In this document: positions 33,701 to 42,050 of the stretch, one piece after another
Numbering within the stretch: position 1 is the stretch's first letter
Layout: each line of letters opens with the position of its first letter
Source: Bacteroidia bacterium
Lineage (GTDB): Bacteria; Bacteroidota; Bacteroidia; Flavobacteriales; Flavobacteriaceae
DNA length: 64,000 nucleotides
Direction of reading: 5' to 3'
NCBI GenBank assembly: GCA_030428865.1
Contig: JAUIEK010000001.1
Span: 310,001 to 374,000, forward strand
Notes under the pieces: generated by a model
Database searches by the model: none
What the model saw: the letters and a program-made list of their open reading frames with translations, nothing else
What the model was told of the DNA's origin: nothing
Translations under genes and position numbers: made by a program

Positions 33701-34730
33701 AAATGATAATGTGAGAAAAATTAACTATAGCTATAATAACCCTAATTCATTATTGGAAAATAACGCAACATACTATGGCGAAGTTATTGTTGAAAATAAA
33801 GGGTTTGGTTCTAGTTCTATTGGAAAAATCAAAAAAATATTTAATACTGGTACAAATGACATTCAGATGCTTGGCTTACAATTGGAAGAATATGTGTTGG
33901 ATACTGGTAACTATACAAAGAGAAAGACAACAAATGTATGGGAGAAAAACACTAAGGCTGCACACAACGGTTCATTTCAAGTTGATTTGAGTCATTATAT
34001 AACTTTAAAAAGTAAAAAAGAGGAAATATTTTTAGGAGCAACATCTTTAGAGAATTTGACAACTTACTCGTATAATTCAAAAGGACAACTAGCATCTAGT
34101 AGTACAGTAAATAGTAAAGGTGAAACTGAACGTCAAGATATAAAATATGCCCATGAACAATACAGTTTTGTGGAAAACAAAAATATGTTGACAGATGCTT
34201 ATGAAACAACAACTAAATTAAATAATGAAATTGTTGATGTTAAACGTAATATTTGGACAAATACTTCAGGTAAAGTACATATTAAAGAAAAATGGTCTGG
34301 TCCAAATACTTCAAAATTACGCTTAGATACAGAGGTCACGAATATTGATAATTTAGGGAATTTACTTGAGGCAACTGATGGGAAAAATATATATAATTCT
34401 ATACTTCTAGGCTATTCTAATCTATATGAAGTAGCTTCCATTTCAAATGCTAAGTACCAAGATGTAATAAATGAATTGGATGTAACATATAGTCAATTAC
34501 AGAATTTAAATACAACGAATTTAAAAACAGAGTTAATGAAGTTATATAGTAGGTTGCCTAATGCGATGATTAGTTTAACTTTTTATGATGATAATGGACG
34601 AGTAATTAACAGAATTAATGAACGTCAAGAGCAAACTTATATTTACTATGATACCTATGGTAGATTAGATTATATAACAGATGGTTATGGAAATATGATT
34701 GAAAGGAAATCATATAATTATGGAAATTAA
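30753..34730 (+). CDS. Secreted SpvB/TcB-like RHS shell protein without toxin tip
   Basis: 1325 residues from ATG 30753, which opens a signal peptide (ending NVYGQD). A low-complexity run of ten Ser (about 85-95) precedes an SpvB-like domain: NQITGKVAFSVPLAS, SLNLGYDG, GTGWSLPIPKI and a DDDDFYLIDG block. The middle (about 470-865) has repeated W-containing units like beta-propeller blades; YD-repeat sequence follows, ending YGRLDYITDGYGNMIERKSY. There is no RHS core and no variable tip. This is the layout of the TcB half of Tc toxins, suggesting it pairs with the toxin-bearing RHS protein upstream. It could also be an independent surface protein. Confidence 0.8.
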   Translation: MKNTFLKVTTIVALVVASYSNVYGQDNNKKENKAPAINSLETNNATVQKNAATINWQRENNPFDKYDATRADFNNTNNYSARTTSSSSSSSSSSTDVGFPANSPFQLGADITGSVQNSINQITGKVAFSVPLASISSGTCSYSLNLGYDGQSSFKQGKEQNKYSPTSVVGTGWSLPIPKIVVNNKKTTTQDDDDFYLIDGATNSKLICILKTKETWGFVLEKYSNWKITYSTIFDSWTVIKEDGKTYYFGQSGSSNSRERVSNWGNWIGDSSQTPTGHSTIVWNISEIEDQWNNSINFKYELVEGKQNTSQIAYKHTKASYLKEITSSRGSKIKLNYDNKTFNEYYEPYRSSINEPDAYQERYEKKYLKDVEVYSSNNQLVTSYDLASTLYTASTNNSKRYLTSITQTSHSEGQAHSLPSQIFEYHTSGTFKGGLKKVTYPSGGSVTYKYQNKYLFSNGANKYQTSPTTASGYIYYGTVVRDNYSLFVLRTENPVSGNKHNFKFIRYSWNGQQWDYDEFNFPHLVEDLHPNTTSQDQLMKELMFVFEEDFYGIVYDNTANAYNAAYIYLFHRNKNGNSWHEYIDTKANIGDHTPSFISGDNFVALGGHGTGYLNTYVWNGSTWNFKQINQGVGQYYYAATNNFILSLDEDGGNDMVTGVSHEDNYYIHYLDAEKKWQTKSWSAFADPYIVGIEKPSNFFPGNSIAGFVADNNPELFLRWDTNYNLIAVDDVLGGYNDAHSLQPVNNSMFTLVWWWDKSPTKTARFNGVNWNVSDFSNADRAAINFGLDFMIYKNDDTDWMRFRRYLPNTNNWVAGNVTTFPWYTSFQVSGINSEFFVMYNKIYKLDRPIGTWGGITHIGSLQYDNDFTYSDGLSHMFVREVEHTDYGGSASSEFKQGTFYYINKETGALSSINMGAKEHLKNNTSKLGGYTPFMSPRSIWTKTRTSCSNDSCSFSTYLYRIIDDKFNQLIYDIVVSSIELDDENDNVRKINYSYNNPNSLLENNATYYGEVIVENKGFGSSSIGKIKKIFNTGTNDIQMLGLQLEEYVLDTGNYTKRKTTNVWEKNTKAAHNGSFQVDLSHYITLKSKKEEIFLGATSLENLTTYSYNSKGQLASSSTVNSKGETERQDIKYAHEQYSFVENKNMLTDAYETTTKLNNEIVDVKRNIWTNTSGKVHIKEKWSGPNTSKLRLDTEVTNIDNLGNLLEATDGKNIYNSILLGYSNLYEVASISNAKYQDVINELDVTYSQLQNLNTTNLKTELMKLYSRLPNAMISLTFYDDNGRVINRINERQEQTYIYYDTYGRLDYITDGYGNMIERKSYNYGN

Positions 34731-34828
34731 TTATGATTTCAAGTTGATTCTATAAGTCCCAGTTTTTAGGGAGACTTACATAACCTAATAATGAGAAAAT
34801 CTAGTATTGATTTTTTGTCTAAAAAATT

Positions 34829-34923
34829 AGAACGCTAATAAAAGCATAAACAGTAAAAAATGTGCTCAAATCGATCGAGTTATGTAGCTATAAAAATTTG
34901 AGGAAGAAAGGTTAAAGATGGAT
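34829..34923 (+). repeat. Dispersed 95-nt repeat, copy B
   Basis: Second copy of the element at 12118-12213, same orientation, about 92% identical with the first 41 bases exact. It lies in the 234-nt gap between the SpvB-like gene and truB, just beyond the RHS locus. Apart from it, the gap shows only a weak TAAGTC/GACTTA hairpin near 34752-34779 without a T tail. Confidence 0.85.
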
Positions 34924-34964
34924 ATAGAGAACAAAGCATTACACAGACCACAATAAAATCTAGG

Positions 34965-35657
34965 TTATTCCATTTCTAACTGTTGGATAAATCCTTCAAT
35001 AGTTAATGCTTCTTCAACGGAAAAATTCCCAATTTTTGTTCTTCTTAATTTAGATAAGTGAGCACCTGATTGCAATGCGTTTCCAAAGTCATGAGCTAAA
35101 GAGCGAATGTAAGTGCCTTTACTGCAAACCACTCTAAAATCTAACTTAGATAATTCATTTGAGGTAATTTCAAATTCAGAAATTTCAACTGGTCTTGATT
35201 TTATTTCTGTTGTTTGTCCTTTTCTGGCAAGTTCATACAAGCGTTTTCCATCTTTTTTAATAGCTGAAAAAATAGGTGGCTTTTGCTGAATTGTTCCTAT
35301 AAACTGTTTTTTCACTTCGTCTAGAAGCTTTGAGTTGATGTGTTCTGTTGGATATTTTTGATCAATTTCTGTTTCTAAATCATAACTAGGAGTAGTAGCT
35401 CCCAACGTAAATGTTCCAGTATATTCTTTAATTAAACCTTGATATTGTTCAATATTTTTGGTTTCTTTTCCTATGCAAATAATGAGTAATCCTGTAGCGA
35501 GTGGATCTAGTGTTCCTGCATGACCAACCTTTATTTTTTTAATTCCGAATTTCTTCTTGATGTGCCATCGAATTTTATTTACCACCTGAAAAGAAGTCCA
35601 TTCGAGAGGTTTATCAACTAGTAAAACCTTTCCATTAGTTAGATCATCTAGAGTCAT
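34965..35657 (-). CDS. truB: tRNA pseudouridine(55) synthase
   Basis: 230 residues. The catalytic Asp is in GHAGTLDPLATGLL (about residues 45-58); KPPIFSAIKKDGKRLYELARKG and the late CSKGTYIRSLAHDFG are family motifs. The C-terminal PUA extension of the long form is missing, as is usual in Bacteroidota. It makes pseudouridine 55 in the T loop of tRNAs. Its ATG overlaps the uppP stop by one base (TAATG), the last gene of the ftsX-DUF3098-uppP-truB operon. Confidence 0.96.
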   Translation of the reverse strand: MTLDDLTNGKVLLVDKPLEWTSFQVVNKIRWHIKKKFGIKKIKVGHAGTLDPLATGLLIICIGKETKNIEQYQGLIKEYTGTFTLGATTPSYDLETEIDQKYPTEHINSKLLDEVKKQFIGTIQQKPPIFSAIKKDGKRLYELARKGQTTEIKSRPVEISEFEITSNELSKLDFRVVCSKGTYIRSLAHDFGNALQSGAHLSKLRRTKIGNFSVEEALTIEGFIQQLEME

Positions 35658-36448
35658 TACAAGAAAGAGACAGTAATAGCGATGGTTCCCACCACAGCAC
35701 AGTAAATTGAGAAATACGTTAGTTTGCTTTTTTTAACTAAAGCAATCATCCATTGGCAAGCAAGTAAACCCGATAAAAAAGCTGCTAAAAACCCGATTGC
35801 TAGCGGTAAAAATTCTGAAGTTCCTGAAGCCATTTCTCCGCTCAACAAATCTTTTCCTACTTTTCCAAAGATTAGAGGCACTACCATTAAAAAAGAAAAT
35901 CGCGCAGCTTGAGTTCTGTCTATTCCTAGAAGTACACTGGTAGATATGGTCGCCCCAGATCTTGAAATGCCCGGTAGCATGGCAATGGCTTGTGAAACTC
36001 CAATAACAATAGCATTTTTGTAAGACACATTTTTACTTGTATTTTTTGCTTTATCAGCAAGGAGTAAAAGCAAGGCTGTGATTAATAACATAAAACCAAC
36101 AACCAAGATTTGTCCTCCAAAAAATGCTTCTAACTGTTCTTCTAGAAAAAGACCTACTAATGCAGCAGGAATCATAGAGAGAACAATTTTTAAAGAGAAA
36201 ATAAACTCATCATTCCAACGAAACTGAAATAATCCTTTAAAAATTGCGATCACTTCTTTTCTAAAGATAACTAATGTGCTTAGTGCTGTAGCAAAATGAA
36301 GAATAACAGTAAACGTTAAGCTTTCTTGTGGCAGTGAAGAGTCGCCAAAAATTGCTTTTCCAATTTCTAAATGACCACTGGATGAAACAGGTAAAAATTC
36401 CGTTAACCCTTGAATTATGCCTAATACAGCAGCTTCTATAGAACTCAT
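35657..36448 (-). CDS. uppP: Undecaprenyl-diphosphate phosphatase (UppP/BacA)
   Basis: 263 residues with about eight membrane segments and both family motifs: QGLTEFLPVSSSGHLE near the N-terminus and MLPGISRSGATIS in the middle. It recycles undecaprenyl diphosphate to the monophosphate carrier for peptidoglycan and surface polymers, giving bacitracin resistance when abundant. Its ATG overlaps the DUF3098 stop by four bases. Confidence 0.96.
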   Translation of the reverse strand: MSSIEAAVLGIIQGLTEFLPVSSSGHLEIGKAIFGDSSLPQESLTFTVILHFATALSTLVIFRKEVIAIFKGLFQFRWNDEFIFSLKIVLSMIPAALVGLFLEEQLEAFFGGQILVVGFMLLITALLLLLADKAKNTSKNVSYKNAIVIGVSQAIAMLPGISRSGATISTSVLLGIDRTQAARFSFLMVVPLIFGKVGKDLLSGEMASGTSEFLPLAIGFLAAFLSGLLACQWMIALVKKSKLTYFSIYCAVVGTIAITVSFL

Positions 36449-36696
36449 TTATTTTTAGGGTTTAATAGGATGGCATAAATTTCTATTCCTAAACCAATAA
36501 TTACCAAGGTAGGAGCAACTCTAATTCTTCTAAAGCTATATATTTCTTCGTTAAAAACGGTAGGATCATCACTGCCACCACCTGCCATTAAGATAAAGCC
36601 AAGTCCTATTACGAGCAGCCCTATTAACATGAAAAGATAATTTTTTCTTTCAAATAGAAATTCAGATCTGTTTTCTTTTGGTTGTTTTTTCTTCAT
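36445..36696 (-). CDS. DUF3098 membrane protein
   Basis: 83 residues with two membrane segments (about 20-39 and 60-78), a basic N-terminus (MKKKQPKENRSEF), and the central GGGSDDPTVFNEEIYSFRRI stretch typical of DUF3098. The family is confined to Bacteroidota and lies, as here, between ftsX and uppP; a role in division or cell-wall lipid recycling is only suggested by this order. It begins 5 nt after ftsX. Confidence 0.88.
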   Translation of the reverse strand: MKKKQPKENRSEFLFERKNYLFMLIGLLVIGLGFILMAGGGSDDPTVFNEEIYSFRRIRVAPTLVIIGLGIEIYAILLNPKNK

Positions 36697-36701
36697 ATTA
36701 T

Positions 36702-37580
36702 TTAGTAATATAATTCATCTGTTTGAAGGTTTAAGAAACGTTGTGTTGCCATAAATGTACTTATCCAGGTGATAAGAAACGCAACAGCGAGAACTCCGCT
36801 TCCTAAATAAACTAAGATTATATAATCAGAAATAAGTGCTAAGGAGGGAATGTTTTTATCTAAATGATAGATTACAAACCCTAATGCTATTAGAGCAAAG
36901 ACAGCGCCTATCATACCAAGTTTAATGCTATTCCACACAAATGGTTTTCTTATAAAATGTTTGGTTGCACCAACCATTTGCATGGTTTTAATGTTAAATC
37001 GCTTTGCGTAAATAGACAGCCGAATAGAACTGTTTATAAGAATTGTAGCTATTACTCCAAAAAACATACATACAATTAACATCCAAAAACTAATTTTTTG
37101 GATATTTTTCGTCAAAAATGTAACCAAAGGTTTATCATAAGAAACTTCAAAAACGAAAGCATTTTTAGAATACCTATTAGCAATTTCACTTATCTTTTCA
37201 GGATTTACATAAGCTGCTTTTAAGTATACATCTATGCTACTTTTAAGAGGATTTGTTCCCAAATAAGCTACAAAATCTTCTCCTAGATCTGCACGAAAAT
37301 TCTTAGCAGCTTCCTCTTTACTTGTATAAAGGATTTTTCTTGTAAAATCTTCTTGTAACAATGCGTTTTGAAGATTGTTTCGATTCACTTCAGAAAGCCC
37401 ATCTTTTAAGTAAAGTGTTACAACAATTTCTTCTTTAAAGTAGTTTGCTACTTTGGTAGACTTAAGTAAAACTAACCCCAAAACACCAACCAAAAAAAGG
37501 ACTAAAGCAATACTTATAACAACAGAAGCATAAGATGAGCGAAGCCTACGTTTTTGGTAAGAATCAAATTTTGAAGACAT
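36702..37580 (-). CDS. ftsX: Cell division protein FtsX-like permease
   Basis: 292 residues from ATG 37580; an upstream in-frame start at 37616 adds an unlikely leader. Four membrane segments (about 25-45, then three after residue 155) and an extracytoplasmic loop of about 110 residues (FKEEIVVTLYLKDGLSE...) are the FtsX signature, with the conserved MQMVGATKHFIRKPFVWN motif. FtsX works with FtsE to activate peptidoglycan hydrolases at the septum. ftsE is not in the window. First gene of the ftsX-DUF3098-uppP-truB operon. Confidence 0.92.
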   Translation of the reverse strand: MSSKFDSYQKRRLRSSYASVVISIALVLFLVGVLGLVLLKSTKVANYFKEEIVVTLYLKDGLSEVNRNNLQNALLQEDFTRKILYTSKEEAAKNFRADLGEDFVAYLGTNPLKSSIDVYLKAAYVNPEKISEIANRYSKNAFVFEVSYDKPLVTFLTKNIQKISFWMLIVCMFFGVIATILINSSIRLSIYAKRFNIKTMQMVGATKHFIRKPFVWNSIKLGMIGAVFALIALGFVIYHLDKNIPSLALISDYIILVYLGSGVLAVAFLITWISTFMATQRFLNLQTDELYY

Positions 37581-37646
37581 GTAAGTAAATCTAATCTTTG
37601 TAGGCGCAAGATACAAAAATTACCTCCTTAGCGGTTTGTTAAAAAA

Positions 37647-38048
37647 CTAATCTATTTCTTGGCAGAGCTCTATTAAAACGCCGTTCGTTTTTTTAGGATG
37701 TAAGAAAGCTACCAGCTTATTGTCTGCTCCTTTTTTAGGAGTTTCATTTAGTACAATAAAGCCTTCTTTTTTTAATCGGTTAATCTCAGAAAAAATATCT
37801 TCTACAGCAAAAGCAATGTGATGAATTCCTTCTCCTTTTTTTTCAATGAATTTTGCAATAGGACTATCCGCTTTTGTGGCTTCTAAAAGTTCTATTTTGT
37901 TAGGTCCTGATTTAAAAAAAGATGTTTTAACCCCTTCGCTTTCTACTTCTTCAATTTTATAATGAGGGCTACCAAATAGTTTTTCAAACAGTTGATTTGA
38001 AGATTCTAAGTCTTTTACAGCAATTCCGATATGCTCAATCTTATTCAT
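37647..38048 (-). CDS. mce: Methylmalonyl-CoA epimerase
   Basis: 133 residues from ATG 38048 (MNKIEHIGIAV). A vicinal-oxygen-chelate protein with the metal ligands in place: His in HIGIAV, His in GIHHIAFAVED and Glu in GVLIELCQE. It interconverts the D and L forms of methylmalonyl-CoA in propionate metabolism. The mutase genes are not near. Divergent from rbfA. Confidence 0.9.
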   Translation of the reverse strand: MNKIEHIGIAVKDLESSNQLFEKLFGSPHYKIEEVESEGVKTSFFKSGPNKIELLEATKADSPIAKFIEKKGEGIHHIAFAVEDIFSEINRLKKEGFIVLNETPKKGADNKLVAFLHPKKTNGVLIELCQEID

Positions 38049-38100
38049 AGTCTTTTGTTCTGGAAAAATCAAAAATACAGAAAGTTTTGGTTTTTATCTT

Positions 38101-38108
38101 TAGATTTG
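38101..38108 (+). promoter_or_regulatory. Candidate -7 promoter element immediately before rbfA
   Basis: TAGATTTG matches TAnnTTTG and ends only 4 nt before the rbfA ATG, so a transcript from it would be leaderless or nearly so. No -33 box at the usual distance. Confidence 0.35.
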
Positions 38109-38112
38109 CATT

Positions 38113-38508
38113 ATGGAAGAAACACAACGACAGAAGAAAATAGCAAGTGTTTTACAAAAAGATTTGGTAGATATCCTGCAAAAATCTGCTCAAACAGGTA
38201 TGCAAGGGGTTATTATATCTGTGTCTAAAGTTACTGTGACTCCAGATTTGGGTGTGGCAAAAGTGTATTTAAGTGTTTTTCCGTCAGAAAAAAGAATGAG
38301 TATTTTAGAAGGAGTTACTTCAAATACTTCAGGAATAAGACATGAATTAGCGCAACGAACTAGAAATCAGTTAAGAAGGATGCCTGAGTTATTGTTCTTT
38401 GAAGATGACTCGTTAGATTATATAGAAGAAATTGATAAATCGTTGAAAGGAACAGACGAGAACCCAATTAAAAATCCAGATATTTTACCCAAACGTCAAA
38501 AACGGTAA
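38113..38508 (+). CDS. rbfA: 30S ribosome-binding factor A
   Basis: 131 residues starting METQRQKKIASVLQKDLVDIL-like, with the RbfA KH-type core (VTVTPDLGVAKVYLSVFPSE, then the GIRHELAQRTRNQLRRMPELLFFEDDSLDY stretch). It helps 16S rRNA 5'-end maturation and cold adaptation of the 30S subunit. The LolE-like permease gene begins 8 nt downstream, as in many flavobacteria. Confidence 0.94.
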   Translation: MEETQRQKKIASVLQKDLVDILQKSAQTGMQGVIISVSKVTVTPDLGVAKVYLSVFPSEKRMSILEGVTSNTSGIRHELAQRTRNQLRRMPELLFFEDDSLDYIEEIDKSLKGTDENPIKNPDILPKRQKR

Positions 38509-38516
38509 TCAGTTTT

Positions 38517-39713
38517 TTGAACTTCTCTTTATACATAGCTAAAAGGTACTTGCTTGCAAGAAGTAGTAATAATGCTATCAATATTATTACACGCATTGCT
38601 TCTTTTGGTGTGATTATTGGCTCACTAGCCTTATTCATTATTCTATCGGGATTTTCCGGTCTTCGAACGTTTAGTGACTCGTTACTGGAATTTTCAGACC
38701 CAGACATTAAAATATTTCCTAAACAAGGAAAATCGTTTTACACATCAGATTCTATTTTATCCATTTTAGAGAGAGAGAAAGATATTTTGTTTTTTTCTAA
38801 AATTATTGAGGAACGAGTGTTTTTAAAAAATAATGATAAAGAGCTGATTGCTTATGTAAAAGGCGTTGATAAAAATTATAAAGATGTTGTAAAAATTGAT
38901 TCTGCTGTAGTTGTTGGAAATTGGTTAGATTCAGATTTTACTAATACGTCCGTAATTGGGAATGGTATATCATATCGGCTTTCAATGGGTGTTATGGATT
39001 ACGAAAACTCACTAGAAGTTTACGTGCCCAAACCAGGAACTGATTTCTTGAATCAAAATAGTTTTAAAAGTATCGAAACAAAAGTGTATGGAGTTTATGC
39101 TGGCACAGAAGAGTTTGAGAACAAGTTTGTTTATGTGTTTTTAGAACAAGCACAAGAGCTTTTAAATTTTGATAAAAACCAAATTTCTGCCATAGAGATA
39201 AAGCTTGCAAAGGCTGCTCAACCTCATGAAGTGGCGGAGCGATTACAAACTTTACTTGGTGTTGATTTTGAAGTAAAGACAAAAGCGCAACTAAATGCAC
39301 TGTTTTATAAAGTAATTAATACAGAGAACTTTGTTTCATATCTAATTTTTACTTTAGTTGTTATTGTAGCATTGTTTAATGTTATTGGCGCTATAATAAT
39401 GATGATTATTGACAAGAAGCAAAATCTAAAAACGCTTTTTTATCTAGGAACATCGATTAAAGAAATCAAGCGAATTTTTGTTTTGCAAGGTTTTTTACTT
39501 ACACAAGTTGGAATGGGGATTGGACTTTTCTTAGGAGTTGTTTTAGTTCTTATTCAGCAGCAATTTGAATTGTTTATGATAACACCTTCTATTGCTTATC
39601 CTGTAGAATTAAAGCTGATGAACATCTTGATTGTGGTTGCAACATTAAGCGTGTTGGGTTTTTTAGCCTCAAAAATTGCTAGCAGTAGAATCTCTAACCA
39701 ATTTCTGGAATAA
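38517..39713 (+). CDS. LolC/LolE-like ABC transporter permease
   Basis: 398 residues from a TTG at 38517, 8 nt after rbfA; there is no ATG close by, and MNFSLYIAKRYLLARSSNNAINIITRIA is the usual opening of this family. Four membrane segments: one N-terminal, then a periplasmic MacB-like domain (about 45-260), then three in an FtsX-type core (VVIVALFNVIGAIIMMIIDKK; LGTSIKEIKRIFVLQG). It probably moves lipoproteins from the inner membrane. The ATPase is not adjacent. Its end overlaps the convergent dusB by 20 bp. Confidence 0.88.
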   Translation: MNFSLYIAKRYLLARSSNNAINIITRIASFGVIIGSLALFIILSGFSGLRTFSDSLLEFSDPDIKIFPKQGKSFYTSDSILSILEREKDILFFSKIIEERVFLKNNDKELIAYVKGVDKNYKDVVKIDSAVVVGNWLDSDFTNTSVIGNGISYRLSMGVMDYENSLEVYVPKPGTDFLNQNSFKSIETKVYGVYAGTEEFENKFVYVFLEQAQELLNFDKNQISAIEIKLAKAAQPHEVAERLQTLLGVDFEVKTKAQLNALFYKVINTENFVSYLIFTLVVIVALFNVIGAIIMMIIDKKQNLKTLFYLGTSIKEIKRIFVLQGFLLTQVGMGIGLFLGVVLVLIQQQFELFMITPSIAYPVELKLMNILIVVATLSVLGFLASKIASSRISNQFLE

Positions 39714-40695
39714 GAGCATTGCCAAATTTTTCTTGTACTTCGTCAAATGTTTCAAAAACATCTTTTGGATCATCAGAAGTAACCATACGCAATCTGTATT
39801 CTTTAAAATGTGGAATTCCTTTAAAGTAGTTTGTATAATGTCTGCGAGTTTCTACAACGCCTAGGTGTTCTCCTTTCCAATCGATTGCTAATTGTAAATG
39901 ACACCTTGCCATTTCCGTTCGTTGTTCAATAGTCGGTTTTTCCAGATGCTCTCCTGTTTCTAAAAAGTGTTTTACTTCATTAAAAAACCAAGGATATCCG
40001 ATAGAGGCTCTTCCAATCATAGCACCATCTAACCCATAAATATCACGCATTTCTTTCGCCTTTTCAGGAGAACTGACATCGCCATTTCCAAAAACAGGAA
40101 TATGCATTCTTGAGTTATTTTTCACTTCAGCGATAGGTCTCCAATCTGCTTCGCCTTTATACATTTGAGCACGTGTTCGTCCGTGGATAGAAATTGCTTT
40201 ACAACCAACATCTTGTAATCGTTCGGCCACTTCTACAATTCGAATCGAATCATGATCCCAACCCAATCGTGTTTTTACAGTAATAGGCAACTTGGTATGT
40301 TTAACCATGGCTTCAGTAAGCTTAACCATTAAATCGATGTCTTTTAAGATGCCAGCTCCAGCACCCTTAGAAACCACTTTTTTTACAGGGCATCCAAAAT
40401 TAATGTCAATAATATCAGGATTGGTTTTTTCTACAATTTCTACAGATTGCAACATGGAATCTAAGTTCGCTCCAAAAATCTGGATTCCAACAGGACGTTC
40501 TTTTTCATAGATGTCCAGTTTCATCACACTTTTAGCAGCATCACGAATCAATCCTTCTGAGGAAATAAATTCTGTGTAAACAACATCCGCTCCATTCTCT
40601 TTGCAAAGAGCACGAAAAGGAGGATCGCTAACATCTTCCATTGGAGCTAATAGTAATGGAAAGTCAGGAAGTTCTATGTTGTCAATCTTTATCAC
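39694..40695 (-). CDS. dusB: tRNA-dihydrouridine synthase
   Basis: 333 residues. A flavin TIM barrel starting LLAPMEDVSDPPFRALC, with the catalytic Cys in DINFGCPVKKVVSKGAGAGIL, the phosphate-binding VFGNGDV and DGAMIGRASIGYPW motifs, and the ISIHGRTRAQMYKGEADW segment of the DusB type. It reduces uridines in the tRNA D loop with NADPH. The last 20 bp overlap the end of the LolE-like gene on the other strand. Confidence 0.94.
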   Translation of the reverse strand: MIKIDNIELPDFPLLLAPMEDVSDPPFRALCKENGADVVYTEFISSEGLIRDAAKSVMKLDIYEKERPVGIQIFGANLDSMLQSVEIVEKTNPDIIDINFGCPVKKVVSKGAGAGILKDIDLMVKLTEAMVKHTKLPITVKTRLGWDHDSIRIVEVAERLQDVGCKAISIHGRTRAQMYKGEADWRPIAEVKNNSRMHIPVFGNGDVSSPEKAKEMRDIYGLDGAMIGRASIGYPWFFNEVKHFLETGEHLEKPTIEQRTEMARCHLQLAIDWKGEHLGVVETRRHYTNYFKGIPHFKEYRLRMVTSDDPKDVFETFDEVQEKFGNALIPEIG

Positions 40696-40773
40696 GTTGC
40701 AAATTTACTGCTTTCTCAATTAACAAAAAAAGTCGCGTTGTTTTAAAAAGTTCGATTTTCTTATTTCAGGAAG

Positions 40774-41994
40774 TTAAAAATGAACTTCTTTTTGCAGTTT
40801 TTCGTTATTTCTTTTAACTGTAATTGTGGTTTTATCACCTTTGTCAAAAACAGATAGAGCTCTCATGTAACTCATCATATCCACAACCAAGCTATCTCCT
40901 AATTTAATTACAACATCGCCTTTTAAAAGACCTGCTTTTTCTGCGGGCTTTCCTTCAGAAATGCCATCAATCCGCATGCCTTTTCCATCAAAAAGATAAT
41001 CAGGTACAACACCAAGCCCTACTTTAAAACGTGGTGTATTAGTACTGTTGTTTTTTGTCTTTCTAAAAACAAGTTTTCCGTTGTCATTTAAATCAGAAAT
41101 CACATCAAGAATAAAATCAGAAATTTTATTCATTCCTTGATAATTAAGCTTGTTGGAGTCGTCTGATGGTTTGTGATAATCTTCGTGTTGACCTGTAAAG
41201 AAATGCAGTACAGGAATATCTGCTAAATAAAAACTAGTATGATCACTAGGTCCTATACCAGACTCATCTAATATGAGTTTAAATTTGTTATTATGAGCAT
41301 TTAGAACTTGTTTAAATATAGGAGAAGTTCCAACCCCATAAACAGCAAGTGTTGAATCTTTTTTTAGTTTTCCAATCATATCCATGTTAATCATATAACT
41401 AACTTTTTTTGTGTTAATGGTTGGGTTTTTAACAAAGTAATTTGAACCCAATAAGCCCATTTCTTCTCCAGAGAAGGCAATAAATAAGTAGTTGTTATTA
41501 GTGTTTTTACCTTTTAGTTTTCTAGCTAAATCGAGCATAACGGCTGTTCCGCTAGCATTATCATCTGCTCCATTATGAATAGCTTTTGTTGTATCTCTAT
41601 GCAAAGAGCCTTGCCCTCCATAACCCAAATGATCGTAATGAGCTCCAATTATTATTGTATTTTCTGCTTTATTGTTTAAGTATGCAATTACATTTTTGCC
41701 TGTAATGGTGCCATCTTGATTTTTTGTAAACTCAACTTCTTTGTGTGGATCTGTTTTAGGTAAAAAAGAAAATTCTTGTATGTACTCTTTTGTTCCTTTT
41801 GGCTCAAGACTTAATTCTTTAAAGCGGTTAGAAATATATTCAGAAGCTTTTTTTTCTCCTTCAGTTCCTGTTTGCCTTCCTTCTAATGAATCATCTGCCA
41901 AGAAAGAAACATCCTCTTTTATTTTGTTTGTATTACGTTGCTTACAAGCTATGAAGCTTATTAAAAAGATTAGTATAAACGAAGTTCTCATCAA
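40774..41994 (-). CDS. M28-family zinc aminopeptidase lipoprotein with PDZ domain
   Basis: 406 residues. Lipoprotein signal ending at Cys17 (SFIACKQ). Peptidase M28 zinc ligands are visible: His in IIGAHYDHLG, Asp in NGADDNASGTAV, the Glu pair in FSGEEMGLLGS, Asp in MINMDMIGK and His in GPSDHTSFYL. A C-terminal PDZ domain (about 315-406: LFDGKGMRIDGISEGKPAEKAGLLKGD) follows. Cell-envelope peptide degradation is likely. Divergent from the TolB-like lipoprotein gene, 56 nt apart. Confidence 0.92.
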   Translation of the reverse strand: MMRTSFILIFLISFIACKQRNTNKIKEDVSFLADDSLEGRQTGTEGEKKASEYISNRFKELSLEPKGTKEYIQEFSFLPKTDPHKEVEFTKNQDGTITGKNVIAYLNNKAENTIIIGAHYDHLGYGGQGSLHRDTTKAIHNGADDNASGTAVMLDLARKLKGKNTNNNYLFIAFSGEEMGLLGSNYFVKNPTINTKKVSYMINMDMIGKLKKDSTLAVYGVGTSPIFKQVLNAHNNKFKLILDESGIGPSDHTSFYLADIPVLHFFTGQHEDYHKPSDDSNKLNYQGMNKISDFILDVISDLNDNGKLVFRKTKNNSTNTPRFKVGLGVVPDYLFDGKGMRIDGISEGKPAEKAGLLKGDVVIKLGDSLVVDMMSYMRALSVFDKGDKTTITVKRNNEKLQKEVHF

Positions 41995-42050
41995 GATTTA
42001 GTATTAATTTTGTCAAAATTAGGAATAATCAAGTAGATTAAAAATAAGAC

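Noticed and set aside
30753..34730. Truncated RHS toxin pseudogene that lost its tip
   Set aside because: The frame is intact for 1325 residues with signal peptide, SpvB-like, propeller-like and YD parts; the end fits a TcB-like design and not a break.
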